A stretch of DNA of 64,000 nt from Acidobacteriota bacterium. GTDB lineage: Bacteria > Acidobacteriota > Blastocatellia > Pyrinomonadales > Pyrinomonadaceae. Both the position numbers and the translations under genes were made by a program. How positions within the stretch are numbered: position 1 is the first letter of the stretch; each line of letters opens with the position of its first letter. The stretch is taken from assembly GCA_025463135.1 (NCBI GenBank), contig JAOAPY010000039.1:84566-148565 (forward strand), in the 5' to 3' direction. Positions 49,368 to 58,403 of this stretch are shown here, piece after piece. Below the pieces are notes generated by a model. The model was not told where the DNA came from. It searched no databases and was given only the letters and a program-made list of their open reading frames with translations.

Positions 49368-49495
49368 TTGGTCTTTGGTCTTGGGACTTTGGTCTTTGAG
49401 CTTTGCTTCCTTACGTCGAGATCTTTTCGCTATTAGCCTCAAGATGGTCGCGAAGAACAAAACTCCAAGACCAAAGTCCCAAGACCAAAGACCAA
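49368..49495. repeat. Perfect 29 bp inverted repeat of type A sequence (permeases 17/18)
   Basis: 49368-49396 and 49467-49495 are exact reverse complements over 29 bases, with the mixed order TTGGTCTTTGG, TCTTGGG, ACTTTGGTCTT. The loop is 70 bases. The arms end 4 bases from the stop of permease 18 and about 7 bases upstream of the Shine-Dalgarno of permease 17. Confidence 0.9.
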
Positions 49496-49498
49496 GGG

Positions 49499-51904
49499 TT
49501 ATTCGTAACGCAGCGCTGTTAACGGATCGACTTTCGTGGCCCGCCGGGCCGGGATGTAGCAAGCCACAAATGCCACCAACGCCAACAACAACGCCACCGC
49601 GACAAACGTCAACGGATCTTTCGCCGTCACACCGAACAGTAAACTCGACATCACCCGCGTGAGAGCGACCGCGCCGCCCAGTCCCAGCGCTACACCAATC
49701 AAAACCAGGACCATGCCCTGGCGGATGACCAGCTTCAGAACGTCAAACTGTTTTGCGCCCAGGGCCATGCGCACGCCGATTTCATGCGTTCGTTGGGTGA
49801 CCGAATAGGACATCACGCCGTAGATTCCGGTGGCCGCCAGGATCAAAGCCAGCGCCGCGAACAGTCCGAGCAAGGTGGTGCGATAGCGCGGCGCGGCCAC
49901 TGCCGTGTCCAGCCATTGGTCCATTGTCTTGACCGCGGCGATAGGCTGATCCGGATCGATGGCCTGTACTTCCTTGCGCACGGCCGCGGTCATGGCCGCC
50001 GGATTGCCTTTCGTCCGAATTACAACATTCATCCACAGGTCGTCAGTAGGCATGTACATGGCCGGCGCCGGTTGCAGTTCGAGCGCATGATGACGAATGT
50101 CGCCCACGACTCCGATGATTTCGAAAGCCTGATTGCCCATCGCCATGACCAGGCGTTTGCCCAGTGGGTCTTCGTTGGGAAAGACCTGGCGCGCGAGCAG
50201 ATCGCTGATGATCAGGACTTTGGCGCCCTGACGCACCTCCTGCTCGGTGAAATTGCGACCGCGCAAAAGGGGAATCCTGAGCGTGTGAAAATAGTTTTGA
50301 TTTACGCGGCGGAAGTCGTCGTCAAACCCCTGATCGGGAGCTGACGGCGGACGGCCTTCCACGGTGTAAGGCATGTCATTGGGCTGACCGCTTAAGGGCA
50401 GCTCGCTTATCGTTCCCACGCTTTCCACTCCGGGCAGAGTGGCAATGCGGCTTTCGAGTTGCTGGAAGAAGTTTGTGGACTTCTCTGGCGTTGAATATTT
50501 CTGCTCGGGCAGATCAACACGCATGGTCAGCACATTATGCGCATCAAAGCCGGGATCCGTGTTCTGCAGTTGCAGTAAGCTCCGGACCAGCAAGCCCGCC
50601 CCGATAAGCAACATGACGGCAACCGCGCTCTCAACTACAACCAAAACACTGCGAGTGCGATTGCGTTGGGCGCCTTCGCTGCCGCTTCGGCCTCCCTCTT
50701 TAAGTGACTCGCTGAGGTTGAGCTTCAAGGTGCGCAATGCGGGTGCGAGTCCGAACAGCACACCCGTCAAGAGAGAAACAACCAGCGTAAAGGCAAGCAC
50801 GCTGGCATCGATTTTGACCTGAGCAGTAGGCGGAATATTGTCAGCGCTAAGCGTGACGAGCAGATCAACGCCCCACACAGCCAACAATGTTCCCAACGTG
50901 CCGCCGGCGAGTGCGAGCAAGACACTTTCCGTGATCATCTGACGCACGATACGAAAGCGACCGGCGCCCAGCGCTGTGCGCAAAGCGATCTCTCGCTCTC
51001 TGGTGGCGGCGCGCACCAGCAACAGATTCGCTACGTTCGCGCAGGCAATCAACAACACAAAACCAACCGCGCCAAAGAGAATGAACAGCGTCGGCTTGGT
51101 ATTGCCCACGATTTGTTCGCGCAGCGAGACCAGCCGAAGGTTCCAGCCTTTGTTGGTATCGGGATACTGCGCTTCCAAACGGCGCGCCACGGCATCAGTA
51201 TCAGCTTGCGCCTGAGCGAGTGTGACTCCATCTTTAAGTCTGCCGACCGGGCGCAAGAAATGCGCCTTGCGCTGCTTCATCTGTGGCCGCACGTCAAAGG
51301 TCATCGGCACCCACAATTCGGCGGGCTGAGGAACAGTGAAGTCCTTTGGCATGACGCCGATCACGTCGTAGGTCTTGCCGTCGAGCGTGACCTTCTTGTT
51401 CACTATGTTGGGATCGCCGCCAAATTGTTTTTGCCAGAGGGCAAAACTCAAGACTGTCACCTGATCGCGACCGGTAATTTCATTTTCGATCACGAAGGTG
51501 CGGCCCAGCGCGGGCTGCACTCCCAGCGCCTGAAAATAATTCCCGGTAACCGCGGCGCCAGTCAACCGCTCGGGCTCGCCGTTCCCAGTCAGGTTCACCG
51601 GTAGCGGCACTGAGAACACAGCCGCGAATTGTTCGAAGGTGGTGTTCTGTTGGCGATAGTCGAGAAAATCGAGCGGCGAAACGCTGGCGCGGCTACCGCC
51701 ATTGCGAATATTGCCCCAAACCCACACCAGCCGATCGGGTTGAGAGTAAGGAAGCGAGCGCAGCAAGACGGCATTGACCAGGCTGAAGATGGCCGTATTC
51801 GCGCCGATACCGAGCGCCAAAGCAATCAGGGCCACCAGGGTAAACCCCGGGCGCTTCAGCAGGCTTCTAATTCCGTAACGAATGTCCCGTAAAAGTATTT
51901 CCAT
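49499..51904 (-). CDS. ADOP-family duplicated permease (permease 18)
   Basis: 801 residues; ATG at 51904, N-terminus [21 protein letters not shown]. No Shine-Dalgarno: a type B REP unit (51909-51930) begins five bases upstream of the start codon, as in permease 4. Core domain 1 includes NGGSRASVSPLDFLDYRQQN and RPQMKQRKAHFLRPVGRLKDGV, with Lys-Asp where KPG is common. Both docking stretches are standard ([32 protein letters not shown]). Core domain 2 has NFTEQEVRQGAKVLIISDLLARQVFPNED. End [20 protein letters not shown]. Complete. Confidence 0.96.
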   Translation of the reverse strand: MEILLRDIRYGIRSLLKRPGFTLVALIALALGIGANTAIFSLVNAVLLRSLPYSQPDRLVWVWGNIRNGGSRASVSPLDFLDYRQQNTTFEQFAAVFSVPLPVNLTGNGEPERLTGAAVTGNYFQALGVQPALGRTFVIENEITGRDQVTVLSFALWQKQFGGDPNIVNKKVTLDGKTYDVIGVMPKDFTVPQPAELWVPMTFDVRPQMKQRKAHFLRPVGRLKDGVTLAQAQADTDAVARRLEAQYPDTNKGWNLRLVSLREQIVGNTKPTLFILFGAVGFVLLIACANVANLLLVRAATREREIALRTALGAGRFRIVRQMITESVLLALAGGTLGTLLAVWGVDLLVTLSADNIPPTAQVKIDASVLAFTLVVSLLTGVLFGLAPALRTLKLNLSESLKEGGRSGSEGAQRNRTRSVLVVVESAVAVMLLIGAGLLVRSLLQLQNTDPGFDAHNVLTMRVDLPEQKYSTPEKSTNFFQQLESRIATLPGVESVGTISELPLSGQPNDMPYTVEGRPPSAPDQGFDDDFRRVNQNYFHTLRIPLLRGRNFTEQEVRQGAKVLIISDLLARQVFPNEDPLGKRLVMAMGNQAFEIIGVVGDIRHHALELQPAPAMYMPTDDLWMNVVIRTKGNPAAMTAAVRKEVQAIDPDQPIAAVKTMDQWLDTAVAAPRYRTTLLGLFAALALILAATGIYGVMSYSVTQRTHEIGVRMALGAKQFDVLKLVIRQGMVLVLIGVALGLGGAVALTRVMSSLLFGVTAKDPLTFVAVALLLALVAFVACYIPARRATKVDPLTALRYE

Positions 51905-51908
51905 CGAA

Positions 51909-52056
51909 GTAGCACAGACTTCAGTCTGTATTCCTTTCCTTCAATACAAGTTGAAACCCTGGGACCGCACGCATCCTGCGTGCAACCCGGTGCGCTGCTT
52001 GTCTCTGCCCCTTAAACTCTTCTCCACGGCACCGGCACGCCGGCAGCGTGTGGTCA
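51909..52056. repeat. REP-like cluster: type B unit and degenerate inverted type C pair (permeases 18/19)
   Basis: 51909-51930 is GTAG then CACAGACTTCAGTCTGTA, abutting the start of permease 18. 51962-51983 is type C (GGAC then CGCACGCATCCTGCGTGC). 52035-52056 is its reverse partner with changes (GCACGCCGGCAGCGTGTGGT). It stops 6 bases short of the TAA of permease 19. Confidence 0.82.
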
Positions 52057-52062
52057 CAGGAA

Positions 52063-54483
52063 TTACTCGTAACGCAACGCCACCAACGGATCGACCTTCG
52101 TAGCGCGCCGCGCCGGGAGATAACAAGCGAGCAACGCCGCCACGAGCAAACAGAAGGACACGGCGCTGAAGGTCAGCAGATCAGTCGGTCGTACTCCGAC
52201 CAGCAACCCGGCCATGAACCGAGTCAATACCCACGCTCCCGCCAAGCCAATGCCCACGCCCGTCAATGCCAAAACCATTCCGTGTTTGACCACGAGTTTC
52301 AGGACATCCCCTCCCCGCGCGCCCAGCGCCATGCGAATCCCAATCTCGTGCGTTCGTTGTGTCACGGCGAAGGCCATTACGCCGTAGATGCCGACGGACG
52401 CGAGCAACAATGCCAAGCCGGCAAAAATTCCCAACGTCACGGATGAAAACGTATAAAGCGCGACTGACATCGAACGCACTTCCTGCATACTGCGCACGTC
52501 GAAAACAGGTTGGTCCTTATCGACGGCCCACACCTGTTGCCGTACCTGGACGGCGAGCGAAGTGGGCTCCACGTTGGTCTTTGCTACCAATACCATCGAG
52601 TTCCACGAGTCCTGTGCATGAGGCAGATAGAATTCAGGTGTTACGTTCAAGTTCAATTCATGCTTGACGTCCTGGACCACGCCGACAACCTCAATCCAGG
52701 GAGCTTTGTCCAGTGGACCATAGAAGCGAATGCGTTTGCCGACTGGGTCGCCGCCCGGCCAGTGCTTACGCGCGAGGGTTTCATTAACAATGACGACCGC
52801 TTGAGCGCCCGCTTTGTCTTGTTCCGTAAAGCCACGCCCTTTGAGGATCGGAATTCCCATCGTCTGGAAATAGTCGGGCGTACAGACACGATAGCGCCCA
52901 TCGTTCTCCTGACCGGGCGGAGGTTCACCGGCCCCCTCAACCAAATAGGCGTCAGAAGAGTTCGCGCCGCCCAACGGCAGATAGTTGACAACCGCCGCAG
53001 ACTGAATACCCGGTAACTCTTTCACGCGTTGCACCAGGTCTCGATAGAAGGTGGCGCGCTGCGGTTCCCCTTTGTACTTTGCTCCCGGCAACACCAGGTT
53101 CATGGTCAGCACGTTGTCAGGATTGAAGCCCGGACTTGTCTTAAGCAGCGAGAGGAAACTGCGAACCAGCAGACCCGCGCCCACCAGCAACACCAGCGAG
53201 AGCGCAACTTCGAAGACGACCAGTGAGCTGCGCAAGCGATGCGAGCCGCCACCGGTTTGGCGTCCACCTTCCTTCAGCGCATCGTTCAGATTCGGTTTCG
53301 AGACTTGCCATGCAGGAGCAAGACCGAAAAACAGCCCACTGAGTAATGAGAGTCCGAGAGTAAATGCCAACACGGAAAAGTTGATTCCCAGTTGATACCA
53401 ACCGGGAGCAAATTTCGCCGCATCGCCCGGGTTCGAAACTCTCAGCGCCTCAATGCCCCAAAATGCCAGCAGCACTCCCAGAACTCCGCCCAACAAAGCG
53501 ACGATTACGCTCTCTGTAAGCAGCTGGCGAATGATGCGCCAGCGACTCGCTCCCAAGGCTGAGCGAAGGGCAATTTCTTTCTGGCGACTGGTGGCGCGGG
53601 CCAGCATGAGGTTGGCAACATTCGCGCAGGCAATCAGCAGCACAAATCCGACCGCGCCCATCAACACCCATAGCGCGGTATCGTAAAGCCGCACCGTGTC
53701 TTTCACGATCGGATAGATGTTGGCGCCCAGTCCGGTGTTTGTTTCCGGGTACTGCTTCTCGAGCCTGGCGCTGATCGTATCGATGTCCGCTTGCGCGCTC
53801 GCGTACGTGACGCCTGATTTCAAACGTCCCGCCACGTAGTAAGCATGACTGTCGCGGCTGGCGGCCAGTTCAGGAGTCAGCGCGAGGGGCGCGTAAACCT
53901 CGGCGCCTTTAGGAAAGTTAAAACGTTCGGGCATTACGCCCACCACTGTGCGCGTAATGCTGTTTAGCTTGATCGTTTTGTTGATGATGTTGGGATCGCC
54001 ACCAAAGCGCCGCTGCCAAAGGCTATGGGTGATGATCGCGACGCTGTCTTTACCGGGCTGATTTTCTTCCTCAGAAAAGTTGCGGCCCATGACTGGCTTC
54101 ATGCCCAGGGCGTCGAGAAAATTTGCGGTTACCAAAAAGCCCTGGATGCGTTCGGGCGGTTCGACTCCGGTGAGATTGGCGCTCCACCAGCGATAGAGTG
54201 CGAGTTGGTCGAATGAATGGTTCTGCGCGCGCCAATCGAGATAATTCGCCATCGCCACTTCGTTGTGGACGACGCCGCGGCTTGGCACTTTGTCCCAGAT
54301 TGTCACCACGTGGTCCAATTCGGGAAAAGGCAACGGCCTGAGCAGCAACGCATTTACGGCGCTGAAGATGGCACTGTTGGCGCCGATGCCAATGGCGAGC
54401 GTGACCACGGCGATCAGCGTGAATGACGGCCGCTTTAAGAGACTCCTGATGCCGTAGCGGATATCTTTCAAGAAGGCGTCCAT
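52063..54483 (-). CDS. ADOP-family duplicated permease (permease 19)
   Basis: 806 residues; ATG at 54483 behind GAGGTTCTT. N-terminus [23 protein letters not shown]1 has [24 protein letters not shown]. Core domain 1 contains [21 protein letters not shown] and [20 protein letters not shown]. Before TM4 there is an unusual [20 protein letters not shown] segment. The second half reads [33 protein letters not shown], with Phe for Tyr. Core domain 2 has [20 protein letters not shown]. End [20 protein letters not shown]. The 310 bp spacer upstream contains a type F element. Confidence 0.96.
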   Translation of the reverse strand: MDAFLKDIRYGIRSLLKRPSFTLIAVVTLAIGIGANSAIFSAVNALLLRPLPFPELDHVVTIWDKVPSRGVVHNEVAMANYLDWRAQNHSFDQLALYRWWSANLTGVEPPERIQGFLVTANFLDALGMKPVMGRNFSEEENQPGKDSVAIITHSLWQRRFGGDPNIINKTIKLNSITRTVVGVMPERFNFPKGAEVYAPLALTPELAASRDSHAYYVAGRLKSGVTYASAQADIDTISARLEKQYPETNTGLGANIYPIVKDTVRLYDTALWVLMGAVGFVLLIACANVANLMLARATSRQKEIALRSALGASRWRIIRQLLTESVIVALLGGVLGVLLAFWGIEALRVSNPGDAAKFAPGWYQLGINFSVLAFTLGLSLLSGLFFGLAPAWQVSKPNLNDALKEGGRQTGGGSHRLRSSLVVFEVALSLVLLVGAGLLVRSFLSLLKTSPGFNPDNVLTMNLVLPGAKYKGEPQRATFYRDLVQRVKELPGIQSAAVVNYLPLGGANSSDAYLVEGAGEPPPGQENDGRYRVCTPDYFQTMGIPILKGRGFTEQDKAGAQAVVIVNETLARKHWPGGDPVGKRIRFYGPLDKAPWIEVVGVVQDVKHELNLNVTPEFYLPHAQDSWNSMVLVAKTNVEPTSLAVQVRQQVWAVDKDQPVFDVRSMQEVRSMSVALYTFSSVTLGIFAGLALLLASVGIYGVMAFAVTQRTHEIGIRMALGARGGDVLKLVVKHGMVLALTGVGIGLAGAWVLTRFMAGLLVGVRPTDLLTFSAVSFCLLVAALLACYLPARRATKVDPLVALRYE

Positions 54484-54793
54484 AAGAACCTCGGTGTTTG
54501 GTGTTTGGTCTTTGGTCCTTGGGTCTTGGGTCTTGGGTCTTCGTTCTTGTTCTTGTTCTTGTTCTTGGTTTGGTTTTGGGTTTTTGGGTTTTTGGGTTTT
54601 GTCTCGGTTCTTAGCTCCGGAGGAGCAAAATGTTTATAGCCCCGCAGTGTCCCTGGTTTCGACCAGCCCCGTTAGGGGCGAAATGTCCTAACGTTACGCT
54701 CCCACGGAGCATGGAAAAATTCGGCCTCGGCCGCTATAAACATTCCGCTCCTCCGGAGCCAGGAGCAAAACCAAACACCAAAGACCAAACAAC
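54484..54793. repeat. 310 bp spacer: type A tracts and a type F element (permeases 19/20)
   Basis: No gene. 54496-54613 has A tracts plus short TTGTTC and TTTTGGG runs. 54614-54759 is the type F element: GCTCCGGAGGAGC at the left, TGTTTATAGCCCCGC, AGCCCCGTTAGGGGCG, a central GCTCCCACGGAGC, then CGCTATAAACATTCCGCTCC and a closing GCTCCTCCGGAGC. 54760-54790 returns as CCAAACACCAAAGACC. A second F element lies at 57377-57533 in the opposite orientation. Confidence 0.85.
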
Positions 54794-57319
54794 TCATTCA
54801 TATCGAAGTGCGATCAACGGATTCACCTTCGACGCTTTACGCGCCGGCAGGAAACCCGCCAGCACCCCGACTCCGCTGAGAAGCACCGCAGCCCCCAGCA
54901 AGGTCAATGGGTCGGCAGCGCTCAGGCCGAAGAGTTGGTTCGCGACCAAACGCGTGGCCAGCAGAGCCACTGGCACGCCGATGGCTACGCCGACCAGGAC
55001 CAGAACTATCGTTTCTCGCAGCACCATCCAAACAATCCTGCGCCGCTCCGCGCCCAACGCCATGCGAATGCCGATCTCTTTGGTACGGCGCACTACCCCG
55101 TGGGCCATCACGCCATACAACCCCACGCAGGCAAGCAAAAGTGCGAGCAGCCCAAAGAAGCTGACCAGCTCCGCGATCAATTTCTCTTGTTGCAAGGCGC
55201 CGCTAAGCTGTTCGCGCAGATTCGTGACACCAAAGATTGGCAGTTTGTCGTCGACCTGGCCGATAGCCTGCCGCACGGTCGGGACGAGGCTCGCGGGATC
55301 ACCCGCAGTGCGAATTTCCAAATTGCTGCTGTAGGCATCTGAATCCCCGACTTGCAGTATCGGCCGGTAGACGGTGGGTTCGGCCGCTTCTTTGGCACTG
55401 CTGTATTTCACGTCGCCGATAACGCCTACTATTTCAAGCTCTTCGCCACGCTCCGGATCGTTGTCATCCCCAAAATGAAAGCGGCGACCGAGCGGACTCT
55501 CTCCCTGGAAAAAGTGTTGGGCAAAGGATTGGTTCACCACTGCGATCTTTTGCGCTGCCGGAGTGTCGCGGGCGCCTATCTCCCGACCTGATAACAGCGG
55601 CACTCCGAGCGTTTCGAGGTAATGTGGAGCAATCAACATGTCGGCAACATCCATGTTCTCGCGGGCCTGGGGTGTGTAGCCGCGCACTGTGATCGTGCTG
55701 TTCCTGCCCGTGCCGCTCATCGGCGAGTAAGTGGCAATCGTGGCCGAAGTGACGCCGGGCAATGATTCCACTCGATCAAGCAGTTGGCGATAAAGCGCGC
55801 TAAGTTCGGTTGCCTTGTAGCCGCCCAGTCGCGGGTCAATACCTACCAGCAGCACGTTGTCGCGATTGAAACCGACCTGCTCTTCCTGCAGTTTCATCAG
55901 GCTGCGCGCAAACAGGCCCGCGCCGGCCAGTAAGACCATTGAGAGAGCGACCTGCGCCACAACCAGCGCCGAGGCCAAACCAAAGCGCAGACCACGTCGC
56001 CTGGTGCGAGCGGTTTTTTCTTTCAGCGCAGTAGTGAGATCCGTCTTGCTGGCGCTCCATGCCGGCATCAGTCCGAAGAGTAGACCTGAAGACAACGAGA
56101 CTCCCGCGGTAAACAGCAATATCCAGGTGTCGGGGCGAACGTCCAAAGGCGACGATTTGGCTACGAGGGCAACCAGCGCGCTGACGCCCCATTGGGCCAG
56201 CAGGATGCCGCATACGCCGCCGATCACAGCGAGCAGTAAACTTTCGGTGAGTAGCTGGCGCACAATGCGATAGCGACTGGCGCCCAAGGCCAGCCGCAAA
56301 GACATCTCGGCCTTTCTCGACGCGGCGCGAGACAATAAAAGGTTGCCCACATTGGCACAAGCGATCAGCAGGACCAGAACGACGATCACCATCAACATTT
56401 TCAGCGCCTGAGCGTAGACAACCCGAAGACCTGAAATACCGCGCGTGCCGGGCTCGAGTTTGATATACGCGCTGGCGATGGACTTGCGCCGTTCGTCGGT
56501 GAGTTGTGAACCAGCCTCGTCGGTGAGGAACTGATGCAGACTGATATTCGCGCTGGTCTGCGCCTGTTGAATCGGCACACCGGATTTAAGGCGGCCGACG
56601 AAATTGAGCCAGTAAACGCGTGGGTCATCCAAAAACGACTTGCGCATTTCTATCTGTGAATGAAACGCGAGCGGCATCCAGATATCAGGTGAGCGGCGCA
56701 CCCGCACGCCAAAAAACCGTTGGGGCATAACGCCGACGATGGTGAACGACGTTCCGTTCAGCATCACTTGTTTGTTTACGATTTGTGGATCGCCTTTCCA
56801 TTGTTGCTGCCAGTAGCCGTAGCTCATGACTGCCGCCGGAGGTGCGCCCGGCTTGTCGTCTTCGGGAGTCAGCACGCGGCCCAGCATCGCGTCGACACCC
56901 AACACGGAAAAGTAATTGCCCGACACCAGATGGCCCTGCGCTCGCTGCGCCGATTCGCCGGCCTGGGTTTCACTGCCGCGCACACTCAGCCGGGATTCAC
57001 CGCTGCGAAAGGCGCTCAAGCTTTGATAGTTCTGATCGTGATCGCGAAAGTATTGATAAGAGGCGTATGAGAAACGCTTCCACTGCTCGGATCCGGGATC
57101 CCCATTGGATGTTCCTTCGCTGGAGGTGTCGGTGAAAAGAACGAGCTCTTGCGGATTTGCGACGGGAAGGGGCTTGAAGATTACAGCATTGAGCAGCGTG
57201 AAGATCGCTGTGTTGGCGCCGATGCCCAGCGCGAGAGTGGTAACTGCAATCAGTGTGAAGCCGGGCCGCTTCAGCAGGGTTCTGACGGCATAACGAATAT
57301 CTTTAAGGAAAGCGTCCAC
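54794..57319 (-). CDS. ADOP-family duplicated permease, GTG start, LPV-type (permease 20)
   Basis: 841 residues from a GTG at 57319 (GGAG about ten bases upstream). First of the 20 in transcription order and next to the ATPase genes. After TM1 it reads VIFKPLPVANPQELVLFTDT, grouping it with permeases 3 and 12. Core domain 1 is long (TM2 about 304-330), with SNGDPGSEQWKRFSYASYQY and the unusual pre-TM2 run LEPGTRGISGLRVVYAQALK. TM2 is [22 protein letters not shown]. The second half reads [33 protein letters not shown]. The end GFLPARKASKVNPLIALRYE departs from the [10 protein letters not shown] consensus at several positions. Confidence 0.95.
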   Translation of the reverse strand: MDAFLKDIRYAVRTLLKRPGFTLIAVTTLALGIGANTAIFTLLNAVIFKPLPVANPQELVLFTDTSSEGTSNGDPGSEQWKRFSYASYQYFRDHDQNYQSLSAFRSGESRLSVRGSETQAGESAQRAQGHLVSGNYFSVLGVDAMLGRVLTPEDDKPGAPPAAVMSYGYWQQQWKGDPQIVNKQVMLNGTSFTIVGVMPQRFFGVRVRRSPDIWMPLAFHSQIEMRKSFLDDPRVYWLNFVGRLKSGVPIQQAQTSANISLHQFLTDEAGSQLTDERRKSIASAYIKLEPGTRGISGLRVVYAQALKMLMVIVVLVLLIACANVGNLLLSRAASRKAEMSLRLALGASRYRIVRQLLTESLLLAVIGGVCGILLAQWGVSALVALVAKSSPLDVRPDTWILLFTAGVSLSSGLLFGLMPAWSASKTDLTTALKEKTARTRRRGLRFGLASALVVAQVALSMVLLAGAGLFARSLMKLQEEQVGFNRDNVLLVGIDPRLGGYKATELSALYRQLLDRVESLPGVTSATIATYSPMSGTGRNSTITVRGYTPQARENMDVADMLIAPHYLETLGVPLLSGREIGARDTPAAQKIAVVNQSFAQHFFQGESPLGRRFHFGDDNDPERGEELEIVGVIGDVKYSSAKEAAEPTVYRPILQVGDSDAYSSNLEIRTAGDPASLVPTVRQAIGQVDDKLPIFGVTNLREQLSGALQQEKLIAELVSFFGLLALLLACVGLYGVMAHGVVRRTKEIGIRMALGAERRRIVWMVLRETIVLVLVGVAIGVPVALLATRLVANQLFGLSAADPLTLLGAAVLLSGVGVLAGFLPARKASKVNPLIALRYE

Positions 57320-57737
57320 AACACAATCTCCAGGTTTGGACTTTGGTCTTTAGATCTTGGTCTTGGTCTTGGTCTGGCTCCGTGGGAGCGGAATGTTTAT
57401 AGCGAACGAGCCTCCGAATTTTTCGCGCTCCGTTTCGCGCTCTGTAGGAGCGGAACGTTAGGACATTTCGCCCCTAAAGGGGCTTTCGAATGCAGGGTAC
57501 TGTGGGGCTATAGACATTCTGCTCCTCCGGAGCTAAGAACAAGTACAAAGAAAAGACCCAAGTCGAATTCCCAATCAACCGTCAGCACCACCAAAGTCTC
57601 AGGCCGCGCCTAAGCAGTCTGGCCTCGCCGGTAGTGGGTCAGTTTGATGTCCGATGAGCTTTAGCTTGTCGTAACGCTGCGACAAACTAAAGTTTATCGG
57701 ACATTGGCTGCGAAACTGACCCACTACCGGCCGCGCC
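57320..57737. repeat. 418 bp spacer: type A tracts and inverted type F element
   Basis: No gene. 57335-57376 and 57534-57560 are facing A tracts. 57377-57533 is type F in the opposite orientation to the copy at 54614: it opens GCTCCGTGGGAGC, runs through AACGTTAGGACATTTCGCCC and GTGGGGCTATAGACATTC, and closes GCTCCTCCGGAGC. The remainder up to the ATPase stop is mostly the type H element described separately. Confidence 0.83.
57628..57730. mobile_element. MITE-like element, type H, with 18 bp perfect terminal inverted repeats
   Basis: Ends CCGGTAGTGGGTCAGTTT (57628-57645) and its exact reverse complement (57713-57730). Inside is a second palindrome of two 24-base arms with three mismatches (TGTCCGAT..TTGTCG and CGACAAAC..ATCGGACA) around TAACGCTG. 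At 103 bp it is too short to encode anything. It lies between ATPase 2 and permease 20. Related sequence is at 3371-3469 and a half end is at about 63796-63815. Confidence 0.75.
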
Positions 57738-58403
57738 TTATTCCTTGACCACCCAACCGTCTTCGAGCCGCACGATGCGGTTGCCATATTCCGCGTTTAC
57801 TTCCGAGTGCGTCACCTGAACGATAGTCGTGCCCTCGTCGTTGAGCCGCTTGAACATTTCCATAATCTCTTTGCCCTGGCCTGAATGGAGGTTGCCCGTG
57901 GGCTCGTCTGCCAGAATGATCCGCGGGTTAGCTACCACGGCGCGCGCAATGCCGACGAGCTGTTGCTGCCCGCCGGAAAGTTGACTGGGGAACAGATCCT
58001 TCTTGCCGACGATCTGAAAGCGATCCAGCGTGTCGCAGACGATTGACTGCCGTTCCTTTTTACTGACGTCGCGATAAGAGAGGGGCAGTTCGAGATTCTC
58101 GAACACGGTTTGATCGTCGAGCAGGTGATAACTCTGAAAAACGAATCCGATATTGCGGTTGCGCACGTCGGCCCGTTTCTTTGGATTTAGCGCGTGAATA
58201 GCAACTTCATCAAAAAAGTACTCTCCGGTCCATGACTGGTCGTGCATGCCGAGGATGTGCAACAGGGTCGATTTGCCGGCGCCCGACGGCCCCATGATTG
58301 AGACAAACTCGCCTTGTTTTATGTCCAGGTCGATACGCCGCAGGACATAGGTCTTGGCGGGACCGGATGCGAAAGACTTTTCAACGTTGCGCAGCGTGAT
58401 CAT
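57738..58403 (-). CDS. ABC transporter ATP-binding protein, non-canonical signature (MacB/LolD type)
   Basis: 221 residues. Walker [10 protein letters not shown] at 38-46, Q-loop Gln90, signature LSGGQQQ at 142-148 followed by Leu149 where the family has Arg (QQQRV), Walker B ILADEP with Asp166/Glu167, D-loop GNLHS where GNLDS is standard, H-loop His199. It is thus able to bind ATP in principle, but its signature and D-loop half of the nucleotide sandwich is altered. Its ATG overlaps the TGA of the upstream ATPase by 4 bases, implying translational coupling and likely equimolar production. Cytoplasmic motor for FtsX-type permeases; a heterodimer with the neighbouring ATPase is inference. Confidence 0.95.
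   Translation of the reverse strand: MITLRNVEKSFASGPAKTYVLRRIDLDIKQGEFVSIMGPSGAGKSTLLHILGMHDQSWTGEYFFDEVAIHALNPKKRADVRNRNIGFVFQSYHLLDDQTVFENLELPLSYRDVSKKERQSIVCDTLDRFQIVGKKDLFPSQLSGGQQQLVGIARAVVANPRIILADEPTGNLHSGQGKEIMEMFKRLNDEGTTIVQVTHSEVNAEYGNRIVRLEDGWVVKE

Noticed and set aside
49347..49562. Extended N-terminus of permease 17 (884 residues) overlapping permease 18
   Set aside because: The extra 72 residues are spacer-coded and absent from paralogs; a TTG with a strong ribosome site gives the family start.
5100..57000. Many long plus-strand open frames across the permease genes
   Set aside because: They are antisense shadows of high-GC genes; each overlaps a complete permease with clear family motifs.
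52063..57319. Recent gene conversion between the 5' ends of permeases 19 and 20 (both [15 protein letters not shown])
   Set aside because: The DNA differs at many synonymous positions over the same residues, so the likeness is held at protein level and not by recent exchange.
4849..57737. Remnant insertion sequences or transposase genes in the spacers
   Set aside because: No spacer has room for or shows transposase-like coding sequence; only short palindromic elements are present.
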